A stretch of DNA of 64,000 nt from NCBI GenBank assembly GCA_964017155.1, contig OZ024854.1:47894923-47958922 (forward strand), in the 5' to 3' direction. Positions 40,780-53,414 of the stretch are shown here, piece after piece; position 1 is the first letter of the stretch; each line of letters opens with the position of its first letter. The notes beneath the pieces were generated by a model that saw nothing but the letters and a program-made list of their open reading frames with translations, did no database searches and had not been told where the DNA came from. Made by a program: the position numbers and the translations under genes. Source of the DNA: Oasisia sp. SBJ-2009 (taxonomy: Eukaryota; Annelida; Polychaeta; Sabellida; Siboglinidae).

Positions 40780-41500
40780 AATCATCCCGTGTTTGCCGTG
40801 GCGCAGCGGCTGGGAGAGACGCGATCCGGCAGCGGCCGCTGGCAGTGACAACGTCACGTATCATCGCCAGTTTTACGACCAACAGAACAGGCACACTTTT
40901 TGTTGGGTTAAGTTCGTGTTCAACTTCATAATAGTTTATATTACATTCCCAGCATATTCAGTCGCAATATCTCCATATCGCCCTGTTCTGCACGCGTAGC
41001 TAAATATAGCCTCTTCTAATTAGAAGCGGCCCAAATTCGGCGCTTGCAACAAGTCGCCGGTCTGACAGCGCCCGCTCTCGGGACGCCCAGTCACTCGTGG
41101 CTGTCCAGCGCCAAAACATCAACAACATGTCGACGCAGTCTGCTCTACTCACATGCCCAGGTCGGGAATCCTGCTGCCCACTCCAACGCACATAAACACG
41201 ACCTGTACGGCAACTAGTACAGTCGTCGTGCGCATCGTCCACATCGCCATCTTCCCGTGCACTGAGTAGCGTAGCTCGAATGAGGCTCCTTCCCTCAGTC
41301 GGTGCCCCGAAATATCGGCTGCCTCGTTCCCGTCGGCGCAGCAGACGACATTCCGCGTACGTAGCTACACGGATGGCGCAAACTTAGCGGCCGCCGCATC
41401 GATTGCAGCTGCGCGTTCGGCTGCGTCGTCCGGGGCGGAGGCCGTTCGTTATCGGGGAAAGTTACCGGGGGTGGCATTAATTGTCGGACACTAGCACGCC
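40780..41500 (-). promoter_or_regulatory. CpG-rich first-exon and promoter region of alpha2/delta
   Basis: CpG dinucleotides are frequent here (for example CGCGATCCGGCAGCGGCCGC near 40820-40840 and TTAGCGGCCGCCGCATCGAT near 41390) against an AT-rich background. The region surrounds the signal-peptide exon. No TATA box was seen upstream of the start codon, so a dispersed, TATA-less promoter is likely. Transcription start is not determinable by eye. Confidence 0.6.
41153..41250 (-). CDS. CACNA2D: alpha2/delta exon 1 (start codon and signal peptide)
   Basis: Ninety-eight coding bases from ATG at 41250 to a GTGAGT donor encode MAMWTMRTTTVLVAVQVVFM, then CVGVGSRIPDLG, plus two bases. The first part is a classical secretory signal: a basic residue followed by the hydrophobic run VLVAVQVVFMCVGVG. 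A likely cleavage site lies near VGVGS/RIPD. The ATG has A at -3 and G at +4. A second in-frame ATG lies two codons on. The exon was chosen because its phase fits exon 2, the joined sequence RIPDLG-I-IQSW resembles the mature start of alpha2/delta chains, and it sits in a CpG-rich stretch. Another upstream or alternative first exon is not excluded. Confidence 0.78.
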
Positions 41501-42335
41501 TCGAAAGCGGAGGTGGTCAACTGACCGGGGGGGGGGGGTAATAAAGATAACACGCTGTATGGAAACCGGGTGGGGGGCTTCCCCAGTAATTGTGGAGTCA
41601 GTGAACCCCCCGATATTTAGGTAGGGAAGGGTGTTCATTTTGTTGTGCATTTTAACCCGGGTAATCGTTTGGAGGGCCCCCCAAATTTAGGGAAAGGGTA
41701 TGTGTTTCGATAATTGTGAATGTCGCCAAACAATCTTCAACAGCAACAATTACCCACTAGCTGTGTAGACAGCTGTTGTGTTGACCGCAAGACGCGTATG
41801 GGGTCCAATAAACAACTGTGTATTCCACGGTTATTGCACTAATGGCATTCGTAGCTCGGTTTAAAAGTTGTCAAACACGCATATACGTGCAATTTATATT
41901 GCACTTTTGTTTATAGAAAATATATGTTCCTATATGCTTTGTATAGATACATTTGAATTGCAGTTGTACATAAATGTTTAGGCGTAAGTTCGGTGCGTAT
42001 TGCGTTAATTAGTGGTGTCTTCGAGATGTACGTTGCACGTCTTATGCTGCGTTCGAATCACTTCTATTCGTGTTTTCCGCGAATACCAGCTCGTGACCCC
42101 CCCCCACGTGCCCAGTTGCATAAATTAACCAGTCGCTAACTGGAGGAGCTCGATAACTTCCCAGTTCACAACTACACGAGGTGATTGAAACGCAGCCAGA
42201 AGTTTGTTTTGATTGTCTATAGAACATTACGGTAGGTTTCATTGTGCGCCATATTCATGTTTGTTGTGCTAGAGTTTGTTTTAATATGTATTATTTATAC
42301 GAACATCTAAATGCACCCACACACACTCATAACAC
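41501..42335. other. upstream flank of alpha2/delta with G-runs
   Basis: G runs (a 13-G run at about 41527, GGGTGGGGGG near 41570) and C runs near 41605, 41690 and 42098 occur in otherwise ordinary sequence. No gene was recognised. Confidence 0.5.
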
Positions 42336-42337
42336 AT

Positions 42338-42735
<398 letters not shown>

Positions 42736-42876
42736 ACATGCATGGGTTCTCCTCTCCAAAACGTTACACCACCTTCACTTGAATAATAACCTTAGGAGGA
42801 CACGGATAAATAGTAAATATCTTGGCGCGTGTTTTCCTTTCGAAGCAACATCCCATGAATGTTACCGGTTTGTCTA

Positions 42877-43474
42877 TAGTCTCGCTTAACCGACTGTCGG
42901 TCGGCTGCGGAACTACGCCGATCGAGAAGACAGTCTGGTCAGTCTCCCGGCTTTTGAATTTTATCAGCGTGATCTATACAATGCTGCCACCTCACGGACA
43001 CTGCCATAATATAAATTTTATAAACAACTGCAAATTTGTATTTCTATTTATTTTGTGTTAATATAAGTTTAATTTTGAATAGTTTGTATAATACAGCATT
43101 ATTTTATAAAAAGGTATCCTTATCTAATTTGTATGCCATCCGTGTGGGGCTAGATACTGCTGCCACATCATGGATACTGGTTAATCCTGCCGTAATTCTT
43201 ATTTTATAAACAACTGTAAATTTGAATGTTTACTTACTTTTGTGTTAATATAAGTTCAATGTTGAATACTTTTCATATGATATCATTATCTTGTAAAAGT
43301 ATATAGTTATTTTAATTTTATTTCATAGTTGGCTTGAGAGCCAATCAGCGTCTCTACCCTAATCTGGAGTAAGGCCACCCTGGCGGCACGAAAATGCAGA
43401 CCCACATTTATCCCAGGCGAAGTTGAGGGGCTTGAAAGTGCTGCCACCTCACGGAGTCTGGGTAACCGAGGCTA
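42877..43474. mobile_element. Mutator-like MITE, intact copy (598 bp)
   Basis: It begins TAGTCTCGCTTAACC and ends GGGTAACCGAGGCTA, imperfect inverted termini (TAGYCTCGSTTAMCC). It is flanked by GTTTGTCTA (42868-42876) and GTTTATCTA (43475-43483), a 9-bp target duplication with one mismatch. The second copy at 48381-52438 has the same ends and a perfect 9-bp duplication. Nine-base duplications are typical of Mutator-like elements. No coding sequence is present. It contains the block TGCTGCCACCTCACGGA at three places (42983, about 43160 and about 43440). Confidence 0.85.
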
Positions 43475-44804
43475 GTTTATCTATTGACCTGGGCTATTGA
43501 CCTGGTACCGAAATTCCGTCTAGAAAGTATGTCTGCACAAACTCGATAGATGGCAGCAGTTATATCTGTTTGGCAACATTAGGTCTGCTCAATTTCTGAG
43601 TTACACAGACGCCGTCAGGTGGCAGCATAGTTCTCTTACCAAGACTTTTGGTTTTCGTAATTTCGATCACAGTATGTGGTGTTTTAAAAAATGCTTCTTT
43701 CTATCTCATATTCCTCACGCTATAACTGCTAAACACACAGACAAGAAATATGGCAAATACCAACACGTAGCCACATATGCTCATAAAAAACAATTAAACA
43801 TTCGTACGTTAACATGGATGATAGGTATTGGCGTTCAACCAGTAACTTTACAACATGTAACGTTGTGCTTTAAAAAACACACCGGTAAATTAACGATTGG
43901 AAGTTCCGATTAACCACTGGAAAATCGACTAGATAAATTGTTTTGATTACAGTGAGGACTACAGCAGGGCAAATGCTTGGAGGAAAGTCGAAGGGGTGGT
44001 GGGAGATAGACGCATATCATTTAAACTGGAAGGAAAGGTGCTCAGCTCTTGTGTTATCCCGGCATTCACGTAGGGCCTATGGCCTATATCGGATGATACT
44101 AACAGAGAAACAACAGGAAAAGGTGGATAAGAAGAATCGAGTGAACTACAACGATAAGAGAAGAATTGATAAATTGAGAGTGGAACCGAAAAGCGCTGTT
44201 TCACTCATTGAAAGGCGGCTCAATGCATTGTTTCATACCAAAGCAATATGTTTCGATGCCGCAATGTGTCTATGTCTAGAAATATAATTATTAAAAAAGT
44301 TACCAAACTACTAAGGAGGGTATATAAATGGGAAAGGGGTTATATACATTAGTGTCTATAAAGTTGTGTGAAATCATAAGCATAGACGGTGTCTAGGTCT
44401 TACGTAATTGGGTCATTTCACGGTAACTGGGCTATTTGGTGTCCCGGCTCTTTTATATAGAAATATTCGATAAAGAAATTTCGTAAAACTATATTTCTTA
44501 TATGTGGCGCTTTGTACAGTATTGTTCTTCATTTCTAATATAATAATGGCATTCTAAGTTATTATTCTAATTATTTCTCGTTATATCTCCCAGTCTACGT
44601 CATCGAAAAGTGGCTGTCCCCATCACCTGGTCCTCAATTTGCACGTTATTATAAAGGTGTAATAATTACACATTAGATAATAAATATATTGCGTATGGTT
44701 CTCATTGGGATGTCTCTCTTTATATTTGTCAAAAAAACAGTATTATTTATTAGATATTTTGAGTAGTCGATGTTTTCCAACATAAAAATCTATGTTCTCT
44801 GGTT

Positions 44805-45235
44805 CCATGTCATCTACGTCACGACAAAGTTGATGCCACGCCTGTCCAGAGTCGGAAGAACTACCACATCCACGTGGAATCACAATTTCGTTAACGCCAT
44901 ATCTGCATATTGGAAACAACACAAAAACCGTTTTTGCTTTGATTTACGCGAGATATTCGATATTTCAGGGCAGGAGTCAGGTGAGTAGGTTTATTCCATG
45001 TCATCTACGAGCGGTCCGCACCGCGTGTTATATAGGTCAGACAAACAGAATTATTGATAATCACGTGTTAAGTGGTGTCAATCAAGTCAATCAGAAATTG
45101 CATACGTCAGTTAAGCTCACGACCTACATAATATTGGTCATGACTCGCAAGGCACGTCATCTATGTCACAGTCATCTACGTCACATATTTGTCATGACAG
45201 AGATGACATGGAGCGTGACGTAGATGACAAACGTA
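44805..45235. repeat. cluster of GTCATCTACGTCAC-type repeats in both orientations
   Basis: The motif GTCATCTACGTCAC occurs at about 44811 and 45171 (+), shorter or altered at about 44999 and 45159, and inverted (GTGACGTAGATGAC) at about 45216. The first and last copies face each other, so the segment may be a MITE with internal repeats. Confidence 0.6.
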
Positions 45236-46373
45236 GTTGTAATTAAGATAAAACGGTGAGAGGATTAGCTGAAATTGGATAATTATCGTCTTTGAGAAAT
45301 TTATTTAATATTTGATGATATTTTCCATGTTCAGACATTAACGTAAGTGCTGATGAACGGTACAGAAAGTATCTAAACAAGCGAACCAGGCTGGCCATGA
45401 AGAATTTCTTTCGAAAGAAAGAAAATGCCGAAGAAACCAATAGGCCTATATACACATAAGTTGCAGATAACAAGAAAACATGCGTGCAACATCAAATTAG
45501 GTGCAGTTGGAGAAGCAACCAAATATCTTCGCGTAGTCATCAAGCGAAATTCCTTCGATCACCAAGCAGCTTCATTGAACAGCCTCAACCCCACAACCAC
45601 ATGGACGTGGTCGAAAGAATGCTCTGCAAGACCGAGCAAAGGCGTACAAACGGATTGGCAAACTGACAGAACGTCTAGCCGCCTGAAGGAGACCATCTCA
45701 ACGCTACAAGAAGCGCTATAAGGGGTTGACATAGAAACTACATGGCAACGGCCACGGGCGTCGATCGGTGGAGGGCGGGGGACGCGTGCCCCCCATTTTC
45801 AGCCTGTGGGACAGCATAGGAAATGTCCCCCCTCACTGTTTCAGTAAGCAAAATGTACAGCCATATAGCGAGACTGATCATTCCTCTCTCCTAAAACAAA
45901 CCCTACGTCTAGTAGTAAAATTAATATACCAGTTCAGATATAAACTTCAGACTACCCAGTGGAAAATCACTAAATAAATTGCTTGGTTGGCTGCAGCGCG
46001 GAACTTGATCTTAGTCCAGTAAATATTCGTCATATCGGGCTCTATCATTTTGCACCCTTAATTGTGTTGATATATTGATAGGCACTAGTCATCAAGCACA
46101 TAATTGATGATTACTTTGTTGTTTACCCTGTCACCCCTTGGAATACAGCCTTGTCGGATACGTATCGCATACAGCGGAACCAGCAGATTCCTGCACTTTG
46201 TGCAATTTGATCCCATTTCAGTGATGACAAATATCTTTGCCAAAAGGTGGAATTGGAAAGTCCAACACAGGCGTCTCTGTAACCTCTGCATCTTGTCACT
46301 CTGTGAATCAGGCAAGCAGCAGTAGCGTGGCCAGGACTTTCCATTGTAGGGGGTCACCCGACGACCAAACAGA

Positions 46374-46375
<2 letters not shown>

Positions 46376-46429
<54 letters not shown>

Positions 46430-46485
46430 GTATATGTATATATGCATATATGCATATATTATGTATGTATATATATATATATATA
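46376..46485. repeat. (TA)n microsatellite
   Basis: A TA tract with GTATATG variants. Confidence 0.93.
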
Positions 46486-46604
46486 TTCAATTCAAACCCA
46501 ACTTGCTTAAAATGAATGCCGACATGACAACCAAGTTCACTGACCAATGTAGCTGGTAGTTCAGCAAAGCCATTCACAGAAGGCATCAAAGTTAGAAAGT
46601 AAGA

Positions 46605-46905
46605 GAGAAATTATACATTATTATAGAGTGAAGGAAAGTTCTAAGAAGAAATTGATGACGAGTACATGGGCTGGTCATATGGAAAAATGGGATATGATAA
46701 ACTGGCCAAGAGAGCAGGTGCCCTGAAAGTGGCGGGACAATGGAGGCGAGGAAGACGGGTGGGGGATTGCGTTTAAACTGACTTAGAAAGAATAGCAGAA
46801 GAATTTTAAAAATATGTAGATAGAAGGAATTGGAGACTGCTCAAAGAGAACGTAGTAAGAGAAAAGTTAAAGGAAGAAAAAAAGCAATGGAAAAAGAAAT
46901 CATGG
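46605..46905 (+). pseudogene. decayed LINE C-terminus (RTE-like)
   Basis: One plus frame reads KKKLMTSTWAGHMEKM..., GQWRRGRRVGDC, a stop, TDLERIAEEF, a stop, and VDRRNWRLLKENVVREKLKE. The WAGH...RGRR....D......RNWR.L pattern is that of the end of RTE/Craft-type LINE proteins. Two in-frame stops and the short length show a dead fragment. Confidence 0.65.
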
Positions 46906-47170
46906 TCAACTCACCGCTGACGACAGTGATGCCAAGAAAATAATAACATGCAAAATGCAATTTGACCCTAGTCTAGTAACCGGGCAACTATTATTTTGAA
47001 TCCTAAATAGCCATTAGCCATCACGCACATTAAGAATAATGACATTTTCAGTGCTCTGTCAACTCTTATGCTGCAGCAAGCGATAGAAGTGGAGAAATTC
47101 CTAACTTAAACCTATTTGAATTATGACAACTTTGTTTGTGGAAGGGTAGGACTGGGAAGGAAAATCTTAC

Positions 47171-47445
47171 GTTGTCACATACCATGGAGGTTAACGTTGT
47201 CACACACCATGGAGGTTAACGTTGTCACACACCATGGAGGTTAACGTTGTCAAACACCATGGAGGTTAACGTTGTTACATACCATGGAGGTTAACGTTGT
47301 CACACACCATGGAGGTTAACGTTGTCACACACCATGGAGGTTAACGTTGTCACACACCATGGAGGTTAACGTTGTCACACACCATGGAGATTAACGTTGT
47401 CACACACCATGGACGTTAACGTTGTCACACACCATTCAGGTCAAC
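47171..47445. repeat. 25-bp minisatellite, 11 units, at the 3' end of the Kelch pseudogene
   Basis: The unit GTTGTCACACACCATGGAGG-TTAAC is repeated eleven times. The rightmost unit (47421-47445) reads GTTGTCACACACCATTCAGGTCAAC and overlaps the last codons of the Kelch frame (…FNVDLNGV, minus strand). The array therefore seems to have grown out of the pseudogene sequence itself. Confidence 0.93.
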
Positions 47446-49301
47446 ATTGAAAATACAGTGAGGTGCCAGTTTCTCGTTGAGTGACGCGATGCTGCAGACA
47501 GACCAGATGTCTATCAACGGGTCGTATACTTCCATGACGGATGCCCTCTCCCCAGAACTGCCACCTCCAGCCACTAGTATCGAGCCTCGCCACATGACCG
47601 CGGGGGCCCAGCGGTGCTGTTGCTGTGGCTCACTCAGTCTTGTCCAAGTGTCCGAGGCCGGGTGGTACTTCATACATGTGTGGTTGTCACCTCCCACCAC
47701 ATCGATAGAGGCGTTCAGTGTGACAGCGGCGTCGCGGCTTTCCTTGCGCATCCCAAACACCAAAAGCGAACACTTTGTTGTTATACGTGGCAACCATGGG
47801 TCCACGCACCGCCTGCTGCATGTCCGACAAGGCCGACCACTGCCGCCACTTCAGGTCTAGACACTCTACGGATGACAGCGCTTTGTGGCTAGCGACGATC
47901 CCTCCCACCACGTAGACGCAGTCCCCCAGCGAGACACTGCCGTGGTAATATCGAGCCGCAATAAGTGGTGGCATCTCCTCCCACCTCCTCGTGGCGATGT
48001 TGTAGAGCCAGCACTGGTTGACCGCCTTGTGTTCCGTATAACAGCCGGTCAGCAGAAGACCTCCTTCAATACGACATACGGTATAGAACCTTCCGACAGA
48101 CTGCGGCAGGTCCGTCATCGAACGCCAACGACGTGTGTCTTCCTAGTAGTAGTGGCAGCGGTTGTATTCACCCGTATCGTTCAATCCACCAACCACCACG
48201 AGGCAAGACTTCATACGATAGCTAGTGCGCGGCACTGTGCGGCCACTGCTCATTTCGTGCTGGTGCACAGTGTCCAACTAGAACGCCAGAGCCTCCTGCA
48301 CGTACTCGAAGCACATGGGTGTCATCAGTTCAACGTTATCCTTCACGTGTCGCAGGTAGACGCGTGTACAATACGGCAGGTAGTCTCGCTTAACCGACTG
48401 TCGTTCGGCTGCGGAACTACGCCGAGAAGACAGTCTGGCTACATTAAAGGCTTTTGTTTGGGTAGCAGCCGTGATCTATAAAATGCTGCCACCTCACGGA
48501 CACTGCCGTATAGTCAGGTCGCCAAAGCTGATTTTTGGGCCTAACCCTGCACCGACTGATATAGTTTTTTTCTCGCTGGATTCTACACCCTTAGGACCTC
48601 TATAAAGCATATCAAGCGGATATCAAGCGGATATCCTTGAGCAATTCGAGATATCCAAGATGGCCGCCAAGATGGCCGCCGGCGCCAATAGAAAAATAAC
48701 TTTCGAACCAGTAGACATAGAATCGTCTGTGATACGACTTTTTTAGGGTAACTTCTTATGAGCAATCCGTTTTTGGGGTAGATTTTGCAATTTGAGGTCA
48801 ACAAGAGGTCAAAGGTCATGATCAGAGTAATGAAGACAACTAAAATAAGGTTTAGAGGTGAGATTAGCAACCTTTTTTCTGAACTGAGATGTGCAAGTGC
48901 ATGTATGGTTGGCCTTACAATGATCGAGAGCTTGTCATGTTAATTCTTTATTAAATAATGATGTAGATTACAGACAATATTAAATCTGAAAAGCAGGAAC
49001 GTAGATAATACAAACATGCAAAACACAATTCTTAATCACATTTTGACGCAAATACTCAGACACTAAGGTGTAGCAAAACTGTACTATTCTGTATCTACTA
49101 TAGACGAATATGCTTGGCATGTATTCATATAACATATGTAACTATCGATTTATTGATTATATTTTTCAGATCTACAGAATATGTTGTGAAACGATGTAGA
49201 TAGTTTACTGTGGAAAGTGTGTGATGGTGCGACAATCAACTAACAATCAAGCGTATCGTAGCAATTAATATTGGTGGTGGATTAGCTAGTCAACTGATGC
49301 A

Positions 49302-51175
49302 ATGGATGACAAATATCTTTACAAATGTTGTTACAGTTCCTCAGACAATGAAAGACTCCAGGTGAGTCAGAGCTGTGATAGACTGTACAGTATTATGAAA
49401 GCCAGTGAAATACATGGTGATAACTTACATTCAGATTTTCAGACAAAATTGGAAAGTGATTCAACGTATCAAGGTAAATATCACAAATCTTGTGTGACAA
49501 AGTATCTTACAAAGGCAACACGCTCAGCAAAAAACAGAAACAAGCTGCATCAAGTCCATCCCATCTACATGAGAAGAGAAGGCGATCAAATGCAGGGCCT
49601 TCGTTTGATTGGCTTCGCCAGTGTTTCTATTGTCGTGGTCCCTGCAGTGTTGACCAAGATCCAAAGAACCCAAATCGATGGATTCCATCCTATCTTGTGA
49701 GAGAAACTGAAGAGAAGCATAACAATGAAGATTCAAACCAGAAGGCAGATGCCATAGAATACAGAATAAAGGATAAATGCGATGAAAGGGCAGACGAGTG
49801 GGCTGATGGTGTATTTGGGCGCTTAACTTGTCTCACACGCTGACGCGCGTTACCATAAAGATAGCCATGCCCCCGAATCTTTTCCAGGTAATACCAAGAA
49901 ATAATCATCAAACGATATCGCTCGTAGTCCTCTAGAGTTGCTCATACAAGATATGCAACGTCAGCGATCTCAAAGGTGGGACTCTGTTTGGCTGATGGAG
50001 CGGTATGTGGAGCTCGGTGGGAACCGTATGAGGCGTTCCACCTTAATCAACTTGATTTGTGAGAATGTGGAGGATCTGGTTGTGTTATCAGCACGTGGCT
50101 ACTGATCGGTAGTCTTCCGCGATAGTACTATTGCCACTCTGAAAATGATCAAGGATGACGATGACAGTGACAATCTGGAGGCTGCGCTGGATATGGTGGC
50201 AACCCACACCAAGAAGGAATGTTCGATGATGGAGTAACAAGCATCGGCATACTGTATGAACACCTCCAAAGAGATCCCAGAAGAATCTGCACCGGAAGGA
50301 AACTGTCCATTGGTGAACAATATCTTCCCTCTCTCCTGATTGGAAATGTCATCACCAGCGACATCAAGAAACACCCTATCCCATTCCAAACCACGCTTGG
50401 GGTGTACCTCATCAAAAAGTAGACGGTCAAGCACATGCGTGACTATCTCGTCTGTTGTTCGTATGATGTGTTACTGCGCTTCAGGAAATCCTCAGCAGTG
50501 GCAACATACCTCCAGATTAACAATGACCGACGGCAACCGATACAATGGAAGGACTTGTTCAAATCATAGTCGACAATTTTGATGCTGAGCTGAGCAGCTC
50601 CTATGGGTTGATGTCCACTCGTGACATGGCGACCATCGAGACACATTCAAAATAATTAGTCCCAGATATGATACCCCGTTTCAGCAAGGCTGAGATGTCC
50701 AATCCTATTTGCTTCAATGGGGAAGATGAGATAATCCCCTACAATGGTAGAAAGAAACCACTCCCTCCATCTCTGCTCCAGCATGATTTGCCTGATGAGT
50801 ACTTCGAAGCTCAACGCATATCCTACGAGAGGGCTGGCGTGAAGGTTTTGAGAGCAGGTAATCAACATATTCCAAATACTCCTCCAACTGAGACAGCATT
50901 CAGAGAGGTCAACTTCGGTGGCCATCTGGCACAGACCCTCCTACCCTTGACCCAACGGAGCATAGGTGGTACAATCCTGAGGGCAGCGCCGCTCTTTCCC
51001 CAACTATCGTCCCTTCAGACAGTCCTCTAGCTCCTGCTGAGCTGCTCAAGCTTTTAAAATGTGGCTTCAGCAGCGAAACACCATGTGCAACTGAGAGGTG
51101 TAGCTGCAAGGCAAATAAACTCAGTTACACATTGTTCTGCCATTGCAGAGGGGAGGATGATTGCAACAACAAATA
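49302..51175 (+). pseudogene. broken transposon protein, uncharacterised invertebrate multi-copy family
   Basis: Pieces in successive frames: MDDKYLYKCCYSSSDNERLQ… with YHKSCVTKYLTKA (49302-49520); FDWLRQCFYCRGPCSVDQD… (about 49600-49845); WLMERYVELGGNRMRRSTLI…ENVEDLVVLSARGY (about 49930-50105); FPSLLIGNVITSD (about 50325); CCSYDVLLRFRKSSAVATYL (about 50455); VDNFDAELSSSYGLMSTRDM (about 50570); and a Cys-rich end CATERCSCKANK…FCHCRGEDDCNN (51085-51175). From general knowledge this order resembles long, multi-copy, uncharacterised proteins common in cnidarian and mollusc genomes that end in a CXC-like cysteine cluster. Several frameshifts and stops show that this copy is dead. I cannot name a catalytic triad. 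Confidence 0.6.
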
Positions 51176-51305
51176 GAGCATCTAACTGCATTGACAGGGA
51201 CAGTTTGAATGACACTGCTAGACGATAATAATTAGTACTTTCTATGCACACGCACGCACGTGTGTATGTGTTGGTTTGTTTGTTTATTTGTTTATTTGTT
51301 TGTGT

Positions 51306-51415
<110 letters not shown>

Positions 51416-53189
51416 CTACCCTCGCACAAGGATACTAATCGTTCTGGCACTTATTCATATCAATGATTATCAGATATTACGTGACTTTGGCTTTGACCGT
51501 TGCATGGTGTATCTAACATGTATTTGAACTATAACATTCAGACCTCATTTAAACATACAATTTTGCAAATTTCATTCTTGCACAATAAAATTACATAAAT
51601 ATTTTAATTACATGCCAAACTATTGGTTTTTTTTGCATTATCTCTGAGACATGACCTTGAACATGACATTTGACCTTTATGTTTACCTAAAATTGCAAAG
51701 ATACCCCCAAAAATGAACTGCTCATAACAAGTTTACCTAAAAAAGTGGTATCACAGGCGATTCTATGCCCACTGGTTCGAAATATATGTTTTTATTGGTG
51801 CCGGCGGCCATCTTGGCGGCCATCTTGGATATCTCAAATTGCTCAAGGATATCCGCTTGATATCCGCTTGATGTTGGCTATGGAGGTCTTATGGATGTAG
51901 AATCCAGCGAGAAAAAACTATATCAGTCAGTGCAGGGTATACCTGTCTGGCGACCTGACTAGTAATATATATTTTTTATAAACAACTGCAAATTTGTATT
52001 TCTATTTATTTTGTGTTAATATAAGTTTAATTTTTAATAGTTTTTATAATACAGCATTATTTGATCAAAAGGTTTCCTTATTTAATTTGTATGCTATCCG
52101 TGTGGGGCTAGACAATGCTGCCACCTCACGGATACTGGTTAATCCTGCCGTAATTCTTATTTTATAAACAACGGTAAATTTGAATTTTTACTTACTTTTG
52201 TGTTAATGTAAGTTCAATGGTGAATACTTTTCATATGATATTATTATCTTGTAAAAGTATATCGTTATTTTAATTTTTATTTTTATTTCATAGTTGGCCT
52301 GAGAGCCAATCAGCGTCTCTACCCTAATCTGGGGTAAGGCTGCCCGGATGTAGAAACTTAAGCCCATATACTGTCCCAGGCGGAGTTGAGGGGGCTTAAA
52401 AGTGCTGCCACCTCACGGAGTCTGGGTAACCGAGGCTATACGGCAGGCGGACATGTTTCATGGCCGATGCCAATGACGACTTCCTGTTTGTCAGATCGTG
52501 CTGAACCCATCCCAAGACTATCTCGATTACAGCGTCTTCATCCACAACGTTGACATCATCTTGTCTGATCCATTCAATTCCTTGACCTCATCAGCAAATG
52601 AAACGGTCTTGAACTCGGATTTCATCACTTCCATGGCTTTGTGCTGCAACTGATTAAGCCTATACAAGGCGGCAAACTTGTAGAACCCGACAACGTTGGA
52701 CGGCCCAACATGTTTAATCATAAAGTTCTCACACGCTATCTTCAGGGTGTCCAGCTGTAAGATGTCGCATGCCTTGACCAAACCTTCCGCGTTGTCGACG
52801 GTCAGCTCAACCTCACCGGTGTAAATGTAGTCAATGACAGTGACCATTGTTTCCGGTTCCGTTGTCAGCCGGACACTGGCCGACATGCTTTCTTGCAGAC
52901 CACACGTGAACATTGCGTTGAAGTATTCATTGGCGACTGCCAGAACGACGCGATGACACCGGACGTGGACATTACCAGACAGCAACGTCACATTCGTATA
53001 TTCGTCATTCAGGCGCAGTTGATTCATGGCCTTCATGAAATAATTCTGGTATTCCTTGTCAATGAACTTCTGAACTTTCCTTGAAGCAGATGCTACAAAA
53101 ACAACACATACCAAATTTATACTACTGTTCATGACCACATATTGATTACACCGCGAATACGATCAAACAAGCACACATCGCACGAATAC

Positions 53190-53264
53190 ACAAACACACA
53201 CATACATACACATACGCGAACACATACATGTACACGTACACACACACTCACCCTCACACACGCC

Positions 53265-53300
<36 letters not shown>

Positions 53301-53302
53301 CA
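53190..53302. repeat. CA-rich and (ACGC)n microsatellite
   Basis: Irregular CA sequence, then about ten ACGC units at 53262-53300, just upstream of the pseudogene BTB exon. Confidence 0.93.
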
Positions 53303-53414
53303 GATACGTGTTCGTTCAGTTAATTGTCTCTGTCTGTAATTAACAAATGATGTAAACAATAATGTTGATAGTCTGAAAAATGGATGCAAATACATAATAA
53401 GTGTTGTGTCTTTG

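Larger units (their letters stand above)
43484..47170. other. intergenic stretch
   Basis: It holds a motif cluster (44805-45235), a TA tract (46376-46485) and a LINE remnant (46605-46905). Open frames of up to 114 codons at 43674-43913, 43943-44287 and 45425-45721 resemble nothing I know, and I do not call them genes. Confidence 0.6.

Noticed and set aside
41000..41242. 80-codon minus-strand frame at the alpha2/delta exon 1 position
   Set aside because: It is a different frame from the signal-peptide reading, has no hydrophobic leader and does not fit the phase of exon 2.
43943..44287. 114-codon plus-strand frame rich in K and R, and neighbouring frames at 43674-43913 and 45425-45721
   Set aside because: They looked coding-like at first, but no family, splice structure or repeat protein was recognised.
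47425..48118. A functional KLHL gene with introns hiding the breaks
   Set aside because: The stops and frame changes fall inside continuous Kelch and BACK homology without splice sites around them.
47885..48481. 198-codon plus-strand frame
   Set aside because: It is the antisense shadow of the Kelch remnant and runs into the MITE.
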